64,000 nucleotides of DNA from a virus. Under the pieces are notes generated by a model that saw only the letters and a list, made by a program, of their open reading frames with translations, was not told the origin of the DNA and made no database searches. Positions 51,780-59,486 of this stretch are shown piece after piece. The position numbers were made by a program, and so were the translations under genes. Location of the stretch: positions 1-64,000 of the IMG/VR virus record IMGVR_UViG_3300050015_000990; one strand, given 5' to 3'. Every line of letters starts with the position of its first letter. Positions within the stretch are counted from its first letter, which is position 1.

Positions 51780-51799
51780 TAAAAATTGTTAAAAGTTTT
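51769..51799 (-). promoter_or_regulatory. promoter-like element upstream of uvsX
   Basis: AAAACTT (complement of 51793-51799), 16-base spacer, TAAAATTA (complement of 51769-51776), with the ATG 17 bases further at 51752. Confidence 0.6.
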
Positions 51800-51830
51800 A
51801 CATTAAAACTGATAGAAGTCGTTAATTATT

Positions 51831-52367
51831 CTATAATCCAAATTCTCCTCCACCCTCTTCTTCGGCTGGTTTTTCTTCGGCCGGCTTTTCTTCTTCTGTA
51901 GGAGTTTCTTTTACTTCTTCAATTTCGTCAAGAATAGGTTTTAGTCTCCAGAAAATTCTTTGTTCAGCTTTATCTTTTAAGATAAATCCAGCCCAATCAA
52001 TTTCTTTTTTATCGGGATCCAGAGCATCAGAAGAAATAGGCTCTGGCGGATTTACTATAAAATAATAAACTCTCTTATAAACTTTACCGGATTTATCTTT
52101 ATAATCAATATTTCTTGGTTCTGTATCTTTAACATCTTTGGGATCAATACTTAGTCCTATCTCTTCTCTAGTTTCACGTATAGCTGCAGTTAAAAGATCT
52201 TCTCCTTTTTCTACTTCCCCTTTTGGAATGCTATAAGTTCCATACCATTTTGAACCGGTTGGATGACCAAGAAGAATACTACCGTTTTGAATTATAGCTA
52301 ATCCTGCGGATAATTTAATAGGATCATTAATTTCTTGTTCAAAGATACTTTCTCTAATTACTTTCAT
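51831..52367 (-). CDS. Nudix hydrolase with tag-like head
   Basis: A 178-residue protein with a complete Nudix box (residues ~50-72: G..EKGEDLLTAAIRETREEIGL), which binds Mg2+ and hydrolyses nucleoside diphosphate linkages. The fold around it is canonical (LSAGLAIIQNGSILLG, KWYGTYSIPKG). The N-terminus (MKVIRESIFEQEINDP) resembles the first part of the NFERG tag, and the C-terminus is an acidic EEKPAEEKPAEEE repeat. Substrate cannot be told from sequence. It lies just downstream of the second tagged cluster. Confidence 0.85.
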   Translation of the reverse strand: MKVIRESIFEQEINDPIKLSAGLAIIQNGSILLGHPTGSKWYGTYSIPKGEVEKGEDLLTAAIRETREEIGLSIDPKDVKDTEPRNIDYKDKSGKVYKRVYYFIVNPPEPISSDALDPDKKEIDWAGFILKDKAEQRIFWRLKPILDEIEEVKETPTEEEKPAEEKPAEEEGGGEFGL

Positions 52368-52372
52368 ATTTT

Positions 52373-53128
52373 TTATAATTTTTTATACCAGTATTTCATC
52401 TTATTTATCGCATCTTCTAAAGAATCATATGGTATTTCATCTGTCTGAGAATTAGGAAACAATCTGGAGATTTCATATCCTGCTGCCCAATTTGCTCCTC
52501 CGTTATCTGGATCTGGTTCTGGAACATAAGCTAGATAATAAAAATATGTTGTTGCTCCATCTGTTCTTTCAATTCCTATCTCAATAAAAAGCTTTTGATT
52601 AAGCTCTTTAATTCTCATATAGGGATTATCTTCATACTCAAGAATATCCGGACCCCACCATTCAACAGCCATTTCTTCAATAGCTTTTCTTAATTGCTTA
52701 TAAGCTATTTTCATTTTTCTTCCTTGAACATCACCAAGTTCCATAGCATCTATAGGTTCTATTCCTCTCTCGAAGTTTACAGATTCCTTTAGCTTTGTTT
52801 CAGCATAATCTTTTAATCTTTCTTTTGTACTTTCATCTGTATTTGGCCATAAATCCTGGAGGGCATCTTCAACTTCTTTTATTCTTGGCTTTTCTTTGTC
52901 TATCCAATCCCCGAAAATAGAAGATGAACTAGTAGTTAAATGACCCCTTTTAACACAAAATTCAATATATTTTCTATATCCTTTAGAAGTTCCGGGAGTC
53001 ATAGCATGATCAATCCATCTTTGATATTTTTTTATATCATCCTCATCAGCCCATGTTTTATGACCAATTAATTCCTTAGCCGATGGAATCTTATAAATTC
53101 CAATATTCATAGAATCTTTAGGATCCAT
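52373..53128 (-). CDS. two-module NFERG protein, start ambiguous
   Basis: From ATG 53128 (MDPKDSMNIG) it has 251 residues, but the tag core continues upstream in the same frame as KANESVNFERGMDPKDSMNI without an ATG, back to a TAG at 53192-53194, the stop of the gene upstream. The true product may therefore arise by read-through or an alternative start. A second tag (LKESVNFERGIEPIDAMELG) sits near the middle (~residue 118) and is followed by DVQGRKMKIAYKQLRKA and a C-terminal helix (SLEDAINKMKYWYKKL) shared with other members. Function unknown. Confidence 0.65.
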   Translation of the reverse strand: MDPKDSMNIGIYKIPSAKELIGHKTWADEDDIKKYQRWIDHAMTPGTSKGYRKYIEFCVKRGHLTTSSSSIFGDWIDKEKPRIKEVEDALQDLWPNTDESTKERLKDYAETKLKESVNFERGIEPIDAMELGDVQGRKMKIAYKQLRKAIEEMAVEWWGPDILEYEDNPYMRIKELNQKLFIEIGIERTDGATTYFYYLAYVPEPDPDNGGANWAAGYEISRLFPNSQTDEIPYDSLEDAINKMKYWYKKL

Positions 53129-53191
53129 TCCTCTTTCGAAATTTACGGATTCATTGGCTTTTAAAGGAGGAATAAGTTTAGCTGTCCAATC

Positions 53192-53545
53192 CTATTTATT
53201 AAGAAAGATTCTTGTTTTTAACATTGCTTTTTCTAGAGTTCCAGCAGGATTTTGATCCTCAATATTGTCGGTTTTAATATTAGAATATCCTGCCCAATAA
53301 TGTTCTCTTTCTTTGTCATAATAAATCCAATATTTATAAGGATGAACAAGATTTGGTTGTTTGCCATTAAATTCCACTAAAATACCTTCTTCTTTCAGTT
53401 GTGTTTGAATTGTCTTTAAATCAAGATTATAGTCTCGGCAAATTATTCGAACTCCTTGTTCCATTCGATCTCTAATTCGAAGAAATTTATTGCCAATATC
53501 CATAGCAGTTTTAGGATCTTCGCCTCTTATAAAATGTGCTCTCAT
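53192..53545 (-). CDS. NFERG-family protein, followed by in-frame TAG
   Basis: A 117-residue protein with the short tag MRAHFIRGEDPKTAMDIG. The body (RIICRDYNLDLKTIQTQLKE, YKYWIYYDKEREHYWAGYS) ends in the family C-terminal helix (GTLEKAMLKTRIFLNK). The TAG after it is followed in the same frame by DWTAKLIPPLKANESVNFERG, i.e. the missing N-terminus of the next gene. So the two are one frame broken by a single amber codon. It overlaps the upstream gene by ATGA. Confidence 0.7.
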   Translation of the reverse strand: MRAHFIRGEDPKTAMDIGNKFLRIRDRMEQGVRIICRDYNLDLKTIQTQLKEEGILVEFNGKQPNLVHPYKYWIYYDKEREHYWAGYSNIKTDNIEDQNPAGTLEKAMLKTRIFLNK

Positions 53546-53952
53546 ATATTTTCAATCCATCCTTTTAGTTTAGAAACAGCCGGGTCTAAATTCCTATAGG
53601 TACTCATGTCCGATGCCCCCCTTGCAACTTTAGCCCATTTGGCAACAAATTTTTGGGGTACCTCCTCATTTAAAGGATTTCCTACCCAATTCAAAGAAAA
53701 ATAATATTCTTTATATTCTAAGTTCACATCAATTGCATCTGTTTCCCATTGCCCTCTATTTGCAAATCCCTGATTTATTTCTCGATATTCTATTTCAAAT
53801 TTTGGTTTAAAATATGTTTGTATTGAGTTTTCTATAAGCTTTTCGAATTCCTTTACAAGAATATCTGCAATACGTTTTAGTTTTCTTCCTCTAACATCTC
53901 CGAGATTCATTGCATCCATAGGGTCTTCCCCTCTTATAAAATGTGCTCTCAT
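53542..53952 (-). CDS. NFERG-family small protein
   Basis: A 136-residue protein with tag MRAHFIRGEDPMDAMNLG followed by DVRGRKLKRIADILVKE, a helix shared with the DVQGRKMK, DVGGRECK and DIEGRKIK segments of relatives. A beta-rich middle (KFEIEYREINQGFANRGQW, YKEYYFSLNWVGN) and a C-terminal YRNLDPAVSKLKGWIENI complete the module. Start ATG coupled (ATGA) to the upstream member. Function unknown. Confidence 0.75.
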   Translation of the reverse strand: MRAHFIRGEDPMDAMNLGDVRGRKLKRIADILVKEFEKLIENSIQTYFKPKFEIEYREINQGFANRGQWETDAIDVNLEYKEYYFSLNWVGNPLNEEVPQKFVAKWAKVARGASDMSTYRNLDPAVSKLKGWIENI

Positions 53953-54347
53953 ATTATATTAGAATTTTTTTCGTAAAATTCTATTTGTTTAATAAGTGTG
54001 TCAATAGTTTCAAATGCTAAATGATCTTCTCGCCCCCTACTAGAAATAAGAGTCATTTCATATCTTGGAGCAAAATATGTTACTTCTAAGGTATAAGTGT
54101 TCATATGTTTTGTTCTAAAATTTACTTTATAAAAAGAAATATCATCCCTGGTTGTTATATTTTGAGTTTTTCGAGAAAATCTAGAAGATAATTCTTTAGC
54201 TGCATTATAGATTTCATCTCTTCTTATACTAAATTCTGCTTTTTTTCTCTTACACTCTCTTCCTCCTACATCACCAATCCCCATAGCATCTTTAGGATCT
54301 TGTCCTCTTTCAAAGTTAATATTTTCAAATACTTTCGAAGCTCTCAT
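53949..54347 (-). CDS. NFERG-tagged small protein
   Basis: Starting at ATG 54347 (MRASKVFENINFERGQDPKD then AMGIG) it has 132 residues; a frame start 7 codons further up is not tag-like. Followed by DVGGRECKRKKAEF and a short beta/alpha body ending in AFETIDTLIKQIEFYEK. The ATG overlaps the stop of the broken gene upstream as TAATG. It is a full-length, canonical tag in the middle of the cluster. Function unknown. Confidence 0.75.
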   Translation of the reverse strand: MRASKVFENINFERGQDPKDAMGIGDVGGRECKRKKAEFSIRRDEIYNAAKELSSRFSRKTQNITTRDDISFYKVNFRTKHMNTYTLEVTYFAPRYEMTLISSRGREDHLAFETIDTLIKQIEFYEKNSNII

Positions 54348-54727
54348 TATTTTTTTTGATTTAACCAATTTTCTAATCTATAAGTAGAATCGTCTATTGT
54401 TTCATCTAAAGATTCTTCGACATCATTTAATTCTTCTACTCCCTTGTTATTATAATCAACATCTTTATACCCAGAATAGAAACGATCTTTCATTGTATCA
54501 TATCCCATATACCAAAAGTAACCCCGGTAATAAAACCCGCATTCAATATATGGACCTTATTGTCCTGTACGATCCTCTATTGGAAACCTTCCATTCAAAT
54601 TTATGGTTAAATCCTTTAAAGCAGCAATAATCGGTCTTTTCCAAGCAAGAGATTTTCTTTGTTCGGCTCTCCCTATATCTAAAGAATCTAATGGATTTTC
54701 ATTATGTCTTATAAATTGAGCTCTCAT
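54347..54727 (-). pseudogene. NFERG-family gene broken by an in-frame TAA
   Basis: ATG 54727 opens MRAQFIRHNENPLDSLDIGR, runs 56 codons and meets TAA at 54557-54559. The frame then continues open for 69 codons (GPYIECGFYYRGYFWYMGYD ... LDETIDDSTYRLENWL) to a TAA that overlaps the next ATG. The part after the stop has the strand plus C-terminal-helix layout of its relatives, and the distal stop is at the normal gene boundary. So the gene was whole until a single nonsense change, or is read through. A sequencing error is the alternative. Confidence 0.7.
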
Positions 54728-55140
54728 ATTCCTTCTTTGATCCATTTTTTTATCTGTTCTAAACAATCCTCAAGTTTCCCAAGAGTAGAAGGACTCGAAC
54801 CTTCACGTCTTTCCCAAATCCAATTTCCATCTCCTAAATTATATCCACACAAAAACATTTTAAATCCTCTATTTCCCTCTGAATATCCTATAATATATTC
54901 GCATTCTTTCTTTTTCATTGTTTCCATAAAGTTCAATCCTACATTTTCTATATTTGATTTTTCATCTTTGTAATAAAAATCCCTTATCTCTCTAGGATTA
55001 AATTTATTTTTTTTCATAAAGGGAATGATAACATCGTTTTTTAATTCTGAAAAGTATTTTCTCATTTTTCTCTCTTCTACTCGACCTATATCTAGAGTAT
55101 CCAAAGGATTTTCATTATGTCTTATAAATTGAGCTCTCAT
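54724..55140 (-). CDS. NFERG-family small protein
   Basis: 138 residues from ATG 55140 (MRAQFIRHNENPLDTLDIGR; ATGA overlap with the upstream stop). The tag variant RHNENPLD[TS]L[DN][IL]G is shared with two neighbours and replaces RG.DPK..M.IG. Body: VEERKMRKYFSEL, then strands (CEYIIGYSEGNRGFKMFLCGY) and a C-terminal STLGKLEDCLEQIKKWI helix. Recent tandem duplication with the genes on both sides is evident. Function unknown. Confidence 0.75.
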   Translation of the reverse strand: MRAQFIRHNENPLDTLDIGRVEERKMRKYFSELKNDVIIPFMKKNKFNPREIRDFYYKDEKSNIENVGLNFMETMKKKECEYIIGYSEGNRGFKMFLCGYNLGDGNWIWERREGSSPSTLGKLEDCLEQIKKWIKEGI

Positions 55141-55571
55141 TGGCATTTTTTGTTTTTGCTGTCTTTAGAGTTTTTTTTCGAATTTGCAGTTATATAACTC
55201 TTGATCCTCGATTTTAATATTTTAGTAATATTTTGAATACTATTATCATCTGTCCATTTATTTGATTGCCATTCTAAAGTTCCCGATGTCTCATCATCAT
55301 ATCTATACCATTGAAGAAAATGTTTATATTTTCCAGCTGGATCATCCGCTAAGTCAAAATGCATTTCAAAAATATATTTTCCTTTTTTAAATATTATTTT
55401 TGGATCCAATACATTTTTCATATTATTTTTAACTTCCTTATATTCTAAAAAAATAAATCCCGGAAAAGATTCAACAGTAGTTTTGATTAATTTTATTTTT
55501 CTACCCTCAATATCGCCAAGATTTAAAGTATCTAAAGGATTTTCATTATGTCTTACAAATTGAGCTCTCAC
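55137..55571 (-). CDS. NFERG-family small protein, GTG start
   Basis: A 144-residue protein whose start is GTG at 55571 (MRAQFVRHNENPLDTLNLGD); no ATG is available and the tag dictates the start. It has the DIEGRKIK segment, strands (YIFEMHFDLADDPAGKYKHF) and a C-terminal SIQNITKILKSRIKSYI helix plus a Lys-rich end. First gene of the cluster, with the leader AATAAATAAATAAAAT. Function unknown. Confidence 0.75.
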   Translation of the reverse strand: MRAQFVRHNENPLDTLNLGDIEGRKIKLIKTTVESFPGFIFLEYKEVKNNMKNVLDPKIIFKKGKYIFEMHFDLADDPAGKYKHFLQWYRYDDETSGTLEWQSNKWTDDNSIQNITKILKSRIKSYITANSKKNSKDSKNKKCQ

Positions 55572-55594
55572 AAGAAGATTTTATTTATTTATTC

Positions 55595-55622
55595 AATAAA
55601 AAAAGGGAGTGTTATTCCCTTT
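55595..55622 (-). terminator. rho-independent terminator overlapping a stop codon
   Basis: AAAGGGA (55602-55608) pairs with TCCCTTT (55616-55622); a run of T follows on the - strand. It ends the phosphoesterase gene and includes its TAA (55612-55614). Confidence 0.8.
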
Positions 55623-56349
55623 CGCCAATTCCATAATCAATTGCTATTTTTTCATCTCCAATATTAGTAGCTTTATTTTGCATAATCTGACAGACCTCAT
55701 AGAGATTTATCGGTCTCCATCCCCCTCCTGGAAATTGATGTATTTCTGAATTATCTATACCTACATCAAAGGCAAGGCCAGGAAGCTTGTATCGACCATG
55801 TACGTGACCGTATAAGTGCCATGCACCGTGAGGTTTTCTATTCCATGATGCAAGGGGATAATGGGATAATACAATGTGTATATTTAAACCAAATTGGGAA
55901 AATGTAAAATCTTTTATTTGGGTAATTTGAGCAAACTGAGGTAAACCTGCAGCACTTTTATCATGGTTACCCAATATCATGAATTTTTCTCCATTAAGTC
56001 TATTGATGAATTTTTCGGTAGTAACCCTATTTGCAAAGGAAAGATCCCCAAGAATATAAACTGTATGTTTTCTCTGAATCCATTTATTCCAAACTTCTTT
56101 AATAAGCCATTCTTCATGAGCAATATCAATCATTTCCTTATACCACTTATTATTCATATTTCTTTGATCCTCCGGAATTCCAGCAAGATCCTGAGATGAT
56201 AAGTATACGGGGCGATTACAGATACTCACTATTTTTGGATGTGCATAATGTAAATCTGCAGTAAACCAGATGGTTTCCATAACCCTCTGTGCTTCTGGTG
56301 TTATTAATGATAAAATTTTAGAGGTTGAATGATCCATTTTTAAATGCAT
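55612..56349 (-). CDS. calcineurin-type metallophosphoesterase
   Basis: Up to 245 residues (ATG 56349; alternative starts at 56337 or at METIWFTADLH 56280). Metal-binding motifs in order: TADLHYAHP, YILGDLSF, ILGNHD, LSHYPL and LYGHVHGR. This is a small phosphoesterase similar to phage and bacterial YfcE-like enzymes, distinct from gp47. It could cleave cyclic or 2',3'-phosphates, or other phosphodiesters; the substrate is unknown. It overlaps the gene upstream if the first ATG is used. Confidence 0.8.
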   Translation of the reverse strand: MHLKMDHSTSKILSLITPEAQRVMETIWFTADLHYAHPKIVSICNRPVYLSSQDLAGIPEDQRNMNNKWYKEMIDIAHEEWLIKEVWNKWIQRKHTVYILGDLSFANRVTTEKFINRLNGEKFMILGNHDKSAAGLPQFAQITQIKDFTFSQFGLNIHIVLSHYPLASWNRKPHGAWHLYGHVHGRYKLPGLAFDVGIDNSEIHQFPGGGWRPINLYEVCQIMQNKATNIGDEKIAIDYGIGERE

Positions 56350-56677
56350 GTATTATTTCAATATGTCCGATAATGTTTTTATTAAATTCATTTAGATCCT
56401 CGGCCGGAATCCAATATTCAGTATGTATATCAGCACCAACTTTCTGGACAGAATATTTTTTCAAAAAATTTTCATTAACTTTAAATCGAAGAGTATAACC
56501 AGCACCATAAGCATTTACATTCCAGCATAATGTTATATGATCCGCATATTCTCTATTTGTAATGGGATAAAAAAAGGGTTGTTCTGGCAGTCTTGGGGGA
56601 AAAGCCTCCCACCTTAATGCTGCGATTAAATCCAATTCCGCTTTATTAACGGGTCTATATAATATTTTTGTCTTCAG
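56318..56677 (-). CDS. conserved small protein with CTG start
   Basis: No ATG opens this frame. A TTG at 56635 would cut the conserved N-terminus. Reading on upstream, the frame continues as KTKILYRPVNKAELDLI... to a CTG at 56677 that overlaps the previous TGA as CTGA, giving 119 residues. The pattern LYRP...EL.LI....AFPPRLP.QPFFYPI.N..YA.....WN and the C-terminal WIPAEDLNEFNKNIIGHIE is that of a bacterial hypothetical family I recall but cannot name. It is a likely transfer from a bacterium. Function unknown. Confidence 0.65.
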   Translation of the reverse strand: MKTKILYRPVNKAELDLIAALRWEAFPPRLPEQPFFYPITNREYADHITLCWNVNAYGAGYTLRFKVNENFLKKYSVQKVGADIHTEYWIPAEDLNEFNKNIIGHIEIIHAFKNGSFNL

Positions 56678-57594
56678 TTGATTAATCGTGGATAAAATGA
56701 TTCATTGGCAGTAGATTCTGCATAATCCTCTTGCGAGTATTCTTGTTCGGATCTATAAGGTATTTCATCCTTTGGTTCTGATAAAGTTTCTGGTTCTTCT
56801 ACTTTTGGAGCAAGATCTTTTAGTCTGCTTATGATTGTTTGTTTTTCTCCTCTGAATTCATTATAATCCTTTATTGTAAAAACACAATCGTGAAATTCTT
56901 CTTTATCAATAAATGGAGGATAAGGTCCCTTTAAAGTAAAAGTATTATCCTCTTCATCTACAAATTTCGTAATATTAAAATCACCCCATTGAGTATCTCC
57001 GACTCGTCTTGTAAATATCAATTTAATTTTTCTACGTATTTTATCTCCTTTATTTCCAAAAAAATCTGATTTTTCAGCTGACCTAGCTTGTTCTTCTGCC
57101 CAACCTTCTTTTTTCTTAGCATAGTCATAATCCTTCTTAGAAAATAATTGATCTTTATATTCTAAAATAAGCCCTTTTTCTAAAAGTATAGATTGTATCT
57201 TTTGAAAGAATTCCTCATCCTTTTCTTTTCTTTGTATCTTATTAGCATTCCAAAACCATATAGAATAACTTTTGACCCTTTCATTATCCCAATCCATATA
57301 TCGGATATCCTGATCTCTAAATTGACCAAATTGCCACTTCCAAGCTTTATCTGGATCCTTAGCTTTTCTAGTTATTTCTTTTAAAGGAGCAGAGTTAACT
57401 TCAAAATCAGTATTGCCTAAGTATTCTTCAGCTTTTTTCTTTGCTTCTTCTAAATCTGTACTTAAAACCTTAACAAGATTATCAAATGGATAATTACCTG
57501 AAGCATATCCTCTAAGGCCTTTAACTCTCAGAACATACATTTTCTCCTTTGCTCCAGGAGTTATATAATATCTTTTGTTGATAATTCCAGCCAT
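56674..57594 (-). CDS. protein with OB-fold-like C-terminal region
   Basis: A 306-residue protein. Residues ~190-270 have a strand pattern (IKLIFTRRVGDTQWGDFNITKFVDE, NTFTLKG, EEFHDCVFTIKDYNEFRGEKQTIISRL) that resembles OB-fold single-strand DNA-binding modules, including the typical EYRG-K-QT-I-SR ending. The N-terminal part is not recognised, and the C-terminal ~35 residues are acidic (EPETLSEPKDEIPYRSEQE), as in single-strand binding proteins. A DNA-binding accessory role is inferred. Leader: AAATAGATAAAAT. Confidence 0.5.
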   Translation of the reverse strand: MAGIINKRYYITPGAKEKMYVLRVKGLRGYASGNYPFDNLVKVLSTDLEEAKKKAEEYLGNTDFEVNSAPLKEITRKAKDPDKAWKWQFGQFRDQDIRYMDWDNERVKSYSIWFWNANKIQRKEKDEEFFQKIQSILLEKGLILEYKDQLFSKKDYDYAKKKEGWAEEQARSAEKSDFFGNKGDKIRRKIKLIFTRRVGDTQWGDFNITKFVDEEDNTFTLKGPYPPFIDKEEFHDCVFTIKDYNEFRGEKQTIISRLKDLAPKVEEPETLSEPKDEIPYRSEQEYSQEDYAESTANESFYPRLIN

Positions 57595-57673
57595 AAAGTA
57601 ATAGATTATTTTATCTATTTATTTAAGACAAATATACAAATAAAATCCTAATCTATTATAAAATATGGAATTT

Positions 57674-57997
57674 TTATCGGTTATCACCAGATCCGTGTTG
57701 AACATTTCTGTTTAATCTATCCCTAATTTTTTCTAAATTAAGAATAGCAATTTCATCTAAGGTACATTCTAAATTGCCAGCCATTTTTGCAATATACCAC
57801 ATAATATCGCCTAATTCTTTTTTTAAGAGATTTTTTCTTCCTTCGGTTAATATACCGTCGTCATCTCTCCACATTTTTTTAACATGATCAGCTACTTCTC
57901 CTGCTTCTCCTGTTATTCCTAAAGCACAATAGGTAACATCATCTCCTTCATAAAATGCTGTTTTTTCTGCTGCTTCTTGATACTCGTTTAGCGTCAT
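57674..57997 (-). CDS. MazG-like nucleotide pyrophosphohydrolase
   Basis: A 107-residue protein with the MazG-type EExxE/ExxD arrangement: GITGEAGEVADHVKKM and LKKELGDIMWYIAKMAGNLECTL. These enzymes hydrolyse (d)NTPs to the monophosphate and in phages are thought to alter the nucleotide pool or alarmone level. Length is that of single-domain phage members. It sits 3 bases after a small gene and after the DNA polymerase fragment, among replication genes. Confidence 0.85.
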   Translation of the reverse strand: MTLNEYQEAAEKTAFYEGDDVTYCALGITGEAGEVADHVKKMWRDDDGILTEGRKNLLKKELGDIMWYIAKMAGNLECTLDEIAILNLEKIRDRLNRNVQHGSGDNR

Positions 57998-58000
57998 AAT

Positions 58001-58240
58001 TTAATAATATTCTGATTCAAGATTATATGTATAATTATCTAAAGTTGTTTTTTGAATAATATAGCAACCATAAATAACCTCAGAAGCATTTGATAAATTT
58101 TGAAGTTGCTCAATTATTTCTTCTTTTCGTTCTTTTACAGCTTGTTCCATTGCTAACAATGCAATGCTATTCCAACTTTGGCAATTATCTTTTGCAGCTT
58201 GTTTAGAAATTTCTTCTAATATTTCTTCTAATTTTCTCAT
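58001..58240 (-). CDS. small helical protein
   Basis: A 79-residue, mostly helical acidic protein (KLEEILEEISKQAAKDNCQSWNSIALLAMEQAV, ERKEEIIEQLQNLSNASEVI) between the polymerase fragment and the MazG-like gene, with gaps of 2 and 3 bases. No recognised domain. A role as a partner of one of its neighbours is possible but unsupported. Confidence 0.65.
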   Translation of the reverse strand: MRKLEEILEEISKQAAKDNCQSWNSIALLAMEQAVKERKEEIIEQLQNLSNASEVIYGCYIIQKTTLDNYTYNLESEYY

Positions 58241-58242
58241 TT

Positions 58243-59469
58243 TTAAAATAAGCTTTTTGCGTAAATAAGATTTCCTGGAACTGGACTATAGCCAAGAGCT
58301 TCAATAAATCTATTGAATGGTTCTACTATAGTTTTTTCAAATTGCAAATCATAATTTATTTCCGGAGCAAATTCATGTGGAAAATTGCCTGGCAAAAATC
58401 CAAATACCTCATCATCGGATTTACAATAATAAAACTTAATTTTATCTCCAGTTTTTATTAAATTGTATTTTCCTTTCCATTTTGAATTCTGAAGTTTGTG
58501 ATTATAGACTGCTCCAGATCTAATGTTTATAGGACATTTTTCAGCAAGTGTTATTTGCTTTTTGTCTTCCAAACAATATTTTTCGTATTCCCCAATTCCC
58601 ATTCCTTTACAAATATCATCGGGTTTTTGTAATATGAATTGCTGTTTATATTCTTTAAGTTTTTTCACAGCATCACTATAATTTAATCCTTTTCCTTTTT
58701 CAAAAATATATTTTGTTAAATCCTTAAGAACTTTACGAGCAAATTTCGGAGTTGAACTTTGAACAATTTCTACTCCAGTTGAAGATATTTTTTCTTGTGG
58801 TTTAAATTCTACCCCAGGATCTTTCCAAGCCAGATCAAGAACATATTTCTTTTTAGCCATCATTAAAGCATTATAAGAAATCTTTTCAAGTTCAAGATTT
58901 TGTAAATTTACTGTATTAAATTTTTTAGCATATTCCCCAAATCTTTCTTTAAAATAGCCATTTAGGCGAAGCTTTTTAATTTGGAGAATAAATTCAACAG
59001 GATTGCCATTCCAGTCACATGATTTAAGAACTGGTTCAAAAGTAACATAAGTAGAATCAGTATCATTGTAAATAACTAAGCTCTTATTAGTAATTTGTTG
59101 AACTTTTGTTAATCCCAATTCCTTATGGAGTTGAGTATCCTTATGCCATATATTAAGAAAATAATCATCCAAAATATTATTTGTATAGTGTATAATATCT
59201 TGTCCTTGAAGAGTTACAGCTTCTGCAACATAAATGTTATATCCAACAAAATAAGGAGAAGCACAAGCTCCATAAATGCTATTTATAAATATCTTTATTG
59301 AATGCTGCAATCCGTTATATTCATCTACAATTGATCTTAATTTTTGGATTTCTTTTTTAAGTTCTTCTGTAGTACAATTGGTAGGATCAATCTTTGATAA
59401 TTTGAATTCATATGCCATACAAGATTTATTATTTGTATGTTTTGAGAAATGGATAGTTTTAATTTTCAC
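58243..59469 (-). CDS. 43: family-B DNA polymerase, C-terminal half (split gp43)
   Basis: A 408-residue protein corresponding to the C-terminal part of T4 gp43. Motif B begins early (GLQHSIKIFINSIYGA, ~54-69), then VAEAVTLQGQDIIHY, motif C YNDTDSTYV (136-139 DTDS), KKKYVLDL, and the palm/thumb end. The exonuclease domain and motif A (DxxSLYPS) are absent and are not encoded immediately upstream: that gap holds only a possible 39-residue frame and a terminator. So the polymerase is split and the N-terminal half must be elsewhere. The start may be ATG 59418 instead (MAYEFKL). Confidence 0.85.
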   Translation of the reverse strand: MKIKTIHFSKHTNNKSCMAYEFKLSKIDPTNCTTEELKKEIQKLRSIVDEYNGLQHSIKIFINSIYGACASPYFVGYNIYVAEAVTLQGQDIIHYTNNILDDYFLNIWHKDTQLHKELGLTKVQQITNKSLVIYNDTDSTYVTFEPVLKSCDWNGNPVEFILQIKKLRLNGYFKERFGEYAKKFNTVNLQNLELEKISYNALMMAKKKYVLDLAWKDPGVEFKPQEKISSTGVEIVQSSTPKFARKVLKDLTKYIFEKGKGLNYSDAVKKLKEYKQQFILQKPDDICKGMGIGEYEKYCLEDKKQITLAEKCPINIRSGAVYNHKLQNSKWKGKYNLIKTGDKIKFYYCKSDDEVFGFLPGNFPHEFAPEINYDLQFEKTIVEPFNRFIEALGYSPVPGNLIYAKSLF

Positions 59470-59486
59470 AAACCATTAACGAGCTA

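Noticed and set aside
52373-53545. Genome-wide TAG recoding
   Set aside because: The sigma-factor gene ends in TAG four bases before the next ATG, so TAG works as a stop here. Only local read-through remains possible.
57630-57655. TATATTTG on the - strand near 57640, 23430 and 63395 as Bacteroidota -7 boxes
   Set aside because: They match TAnnTTTG, but no TTTG at the usual 19-21-base distance was found, so they were not called as promoters.
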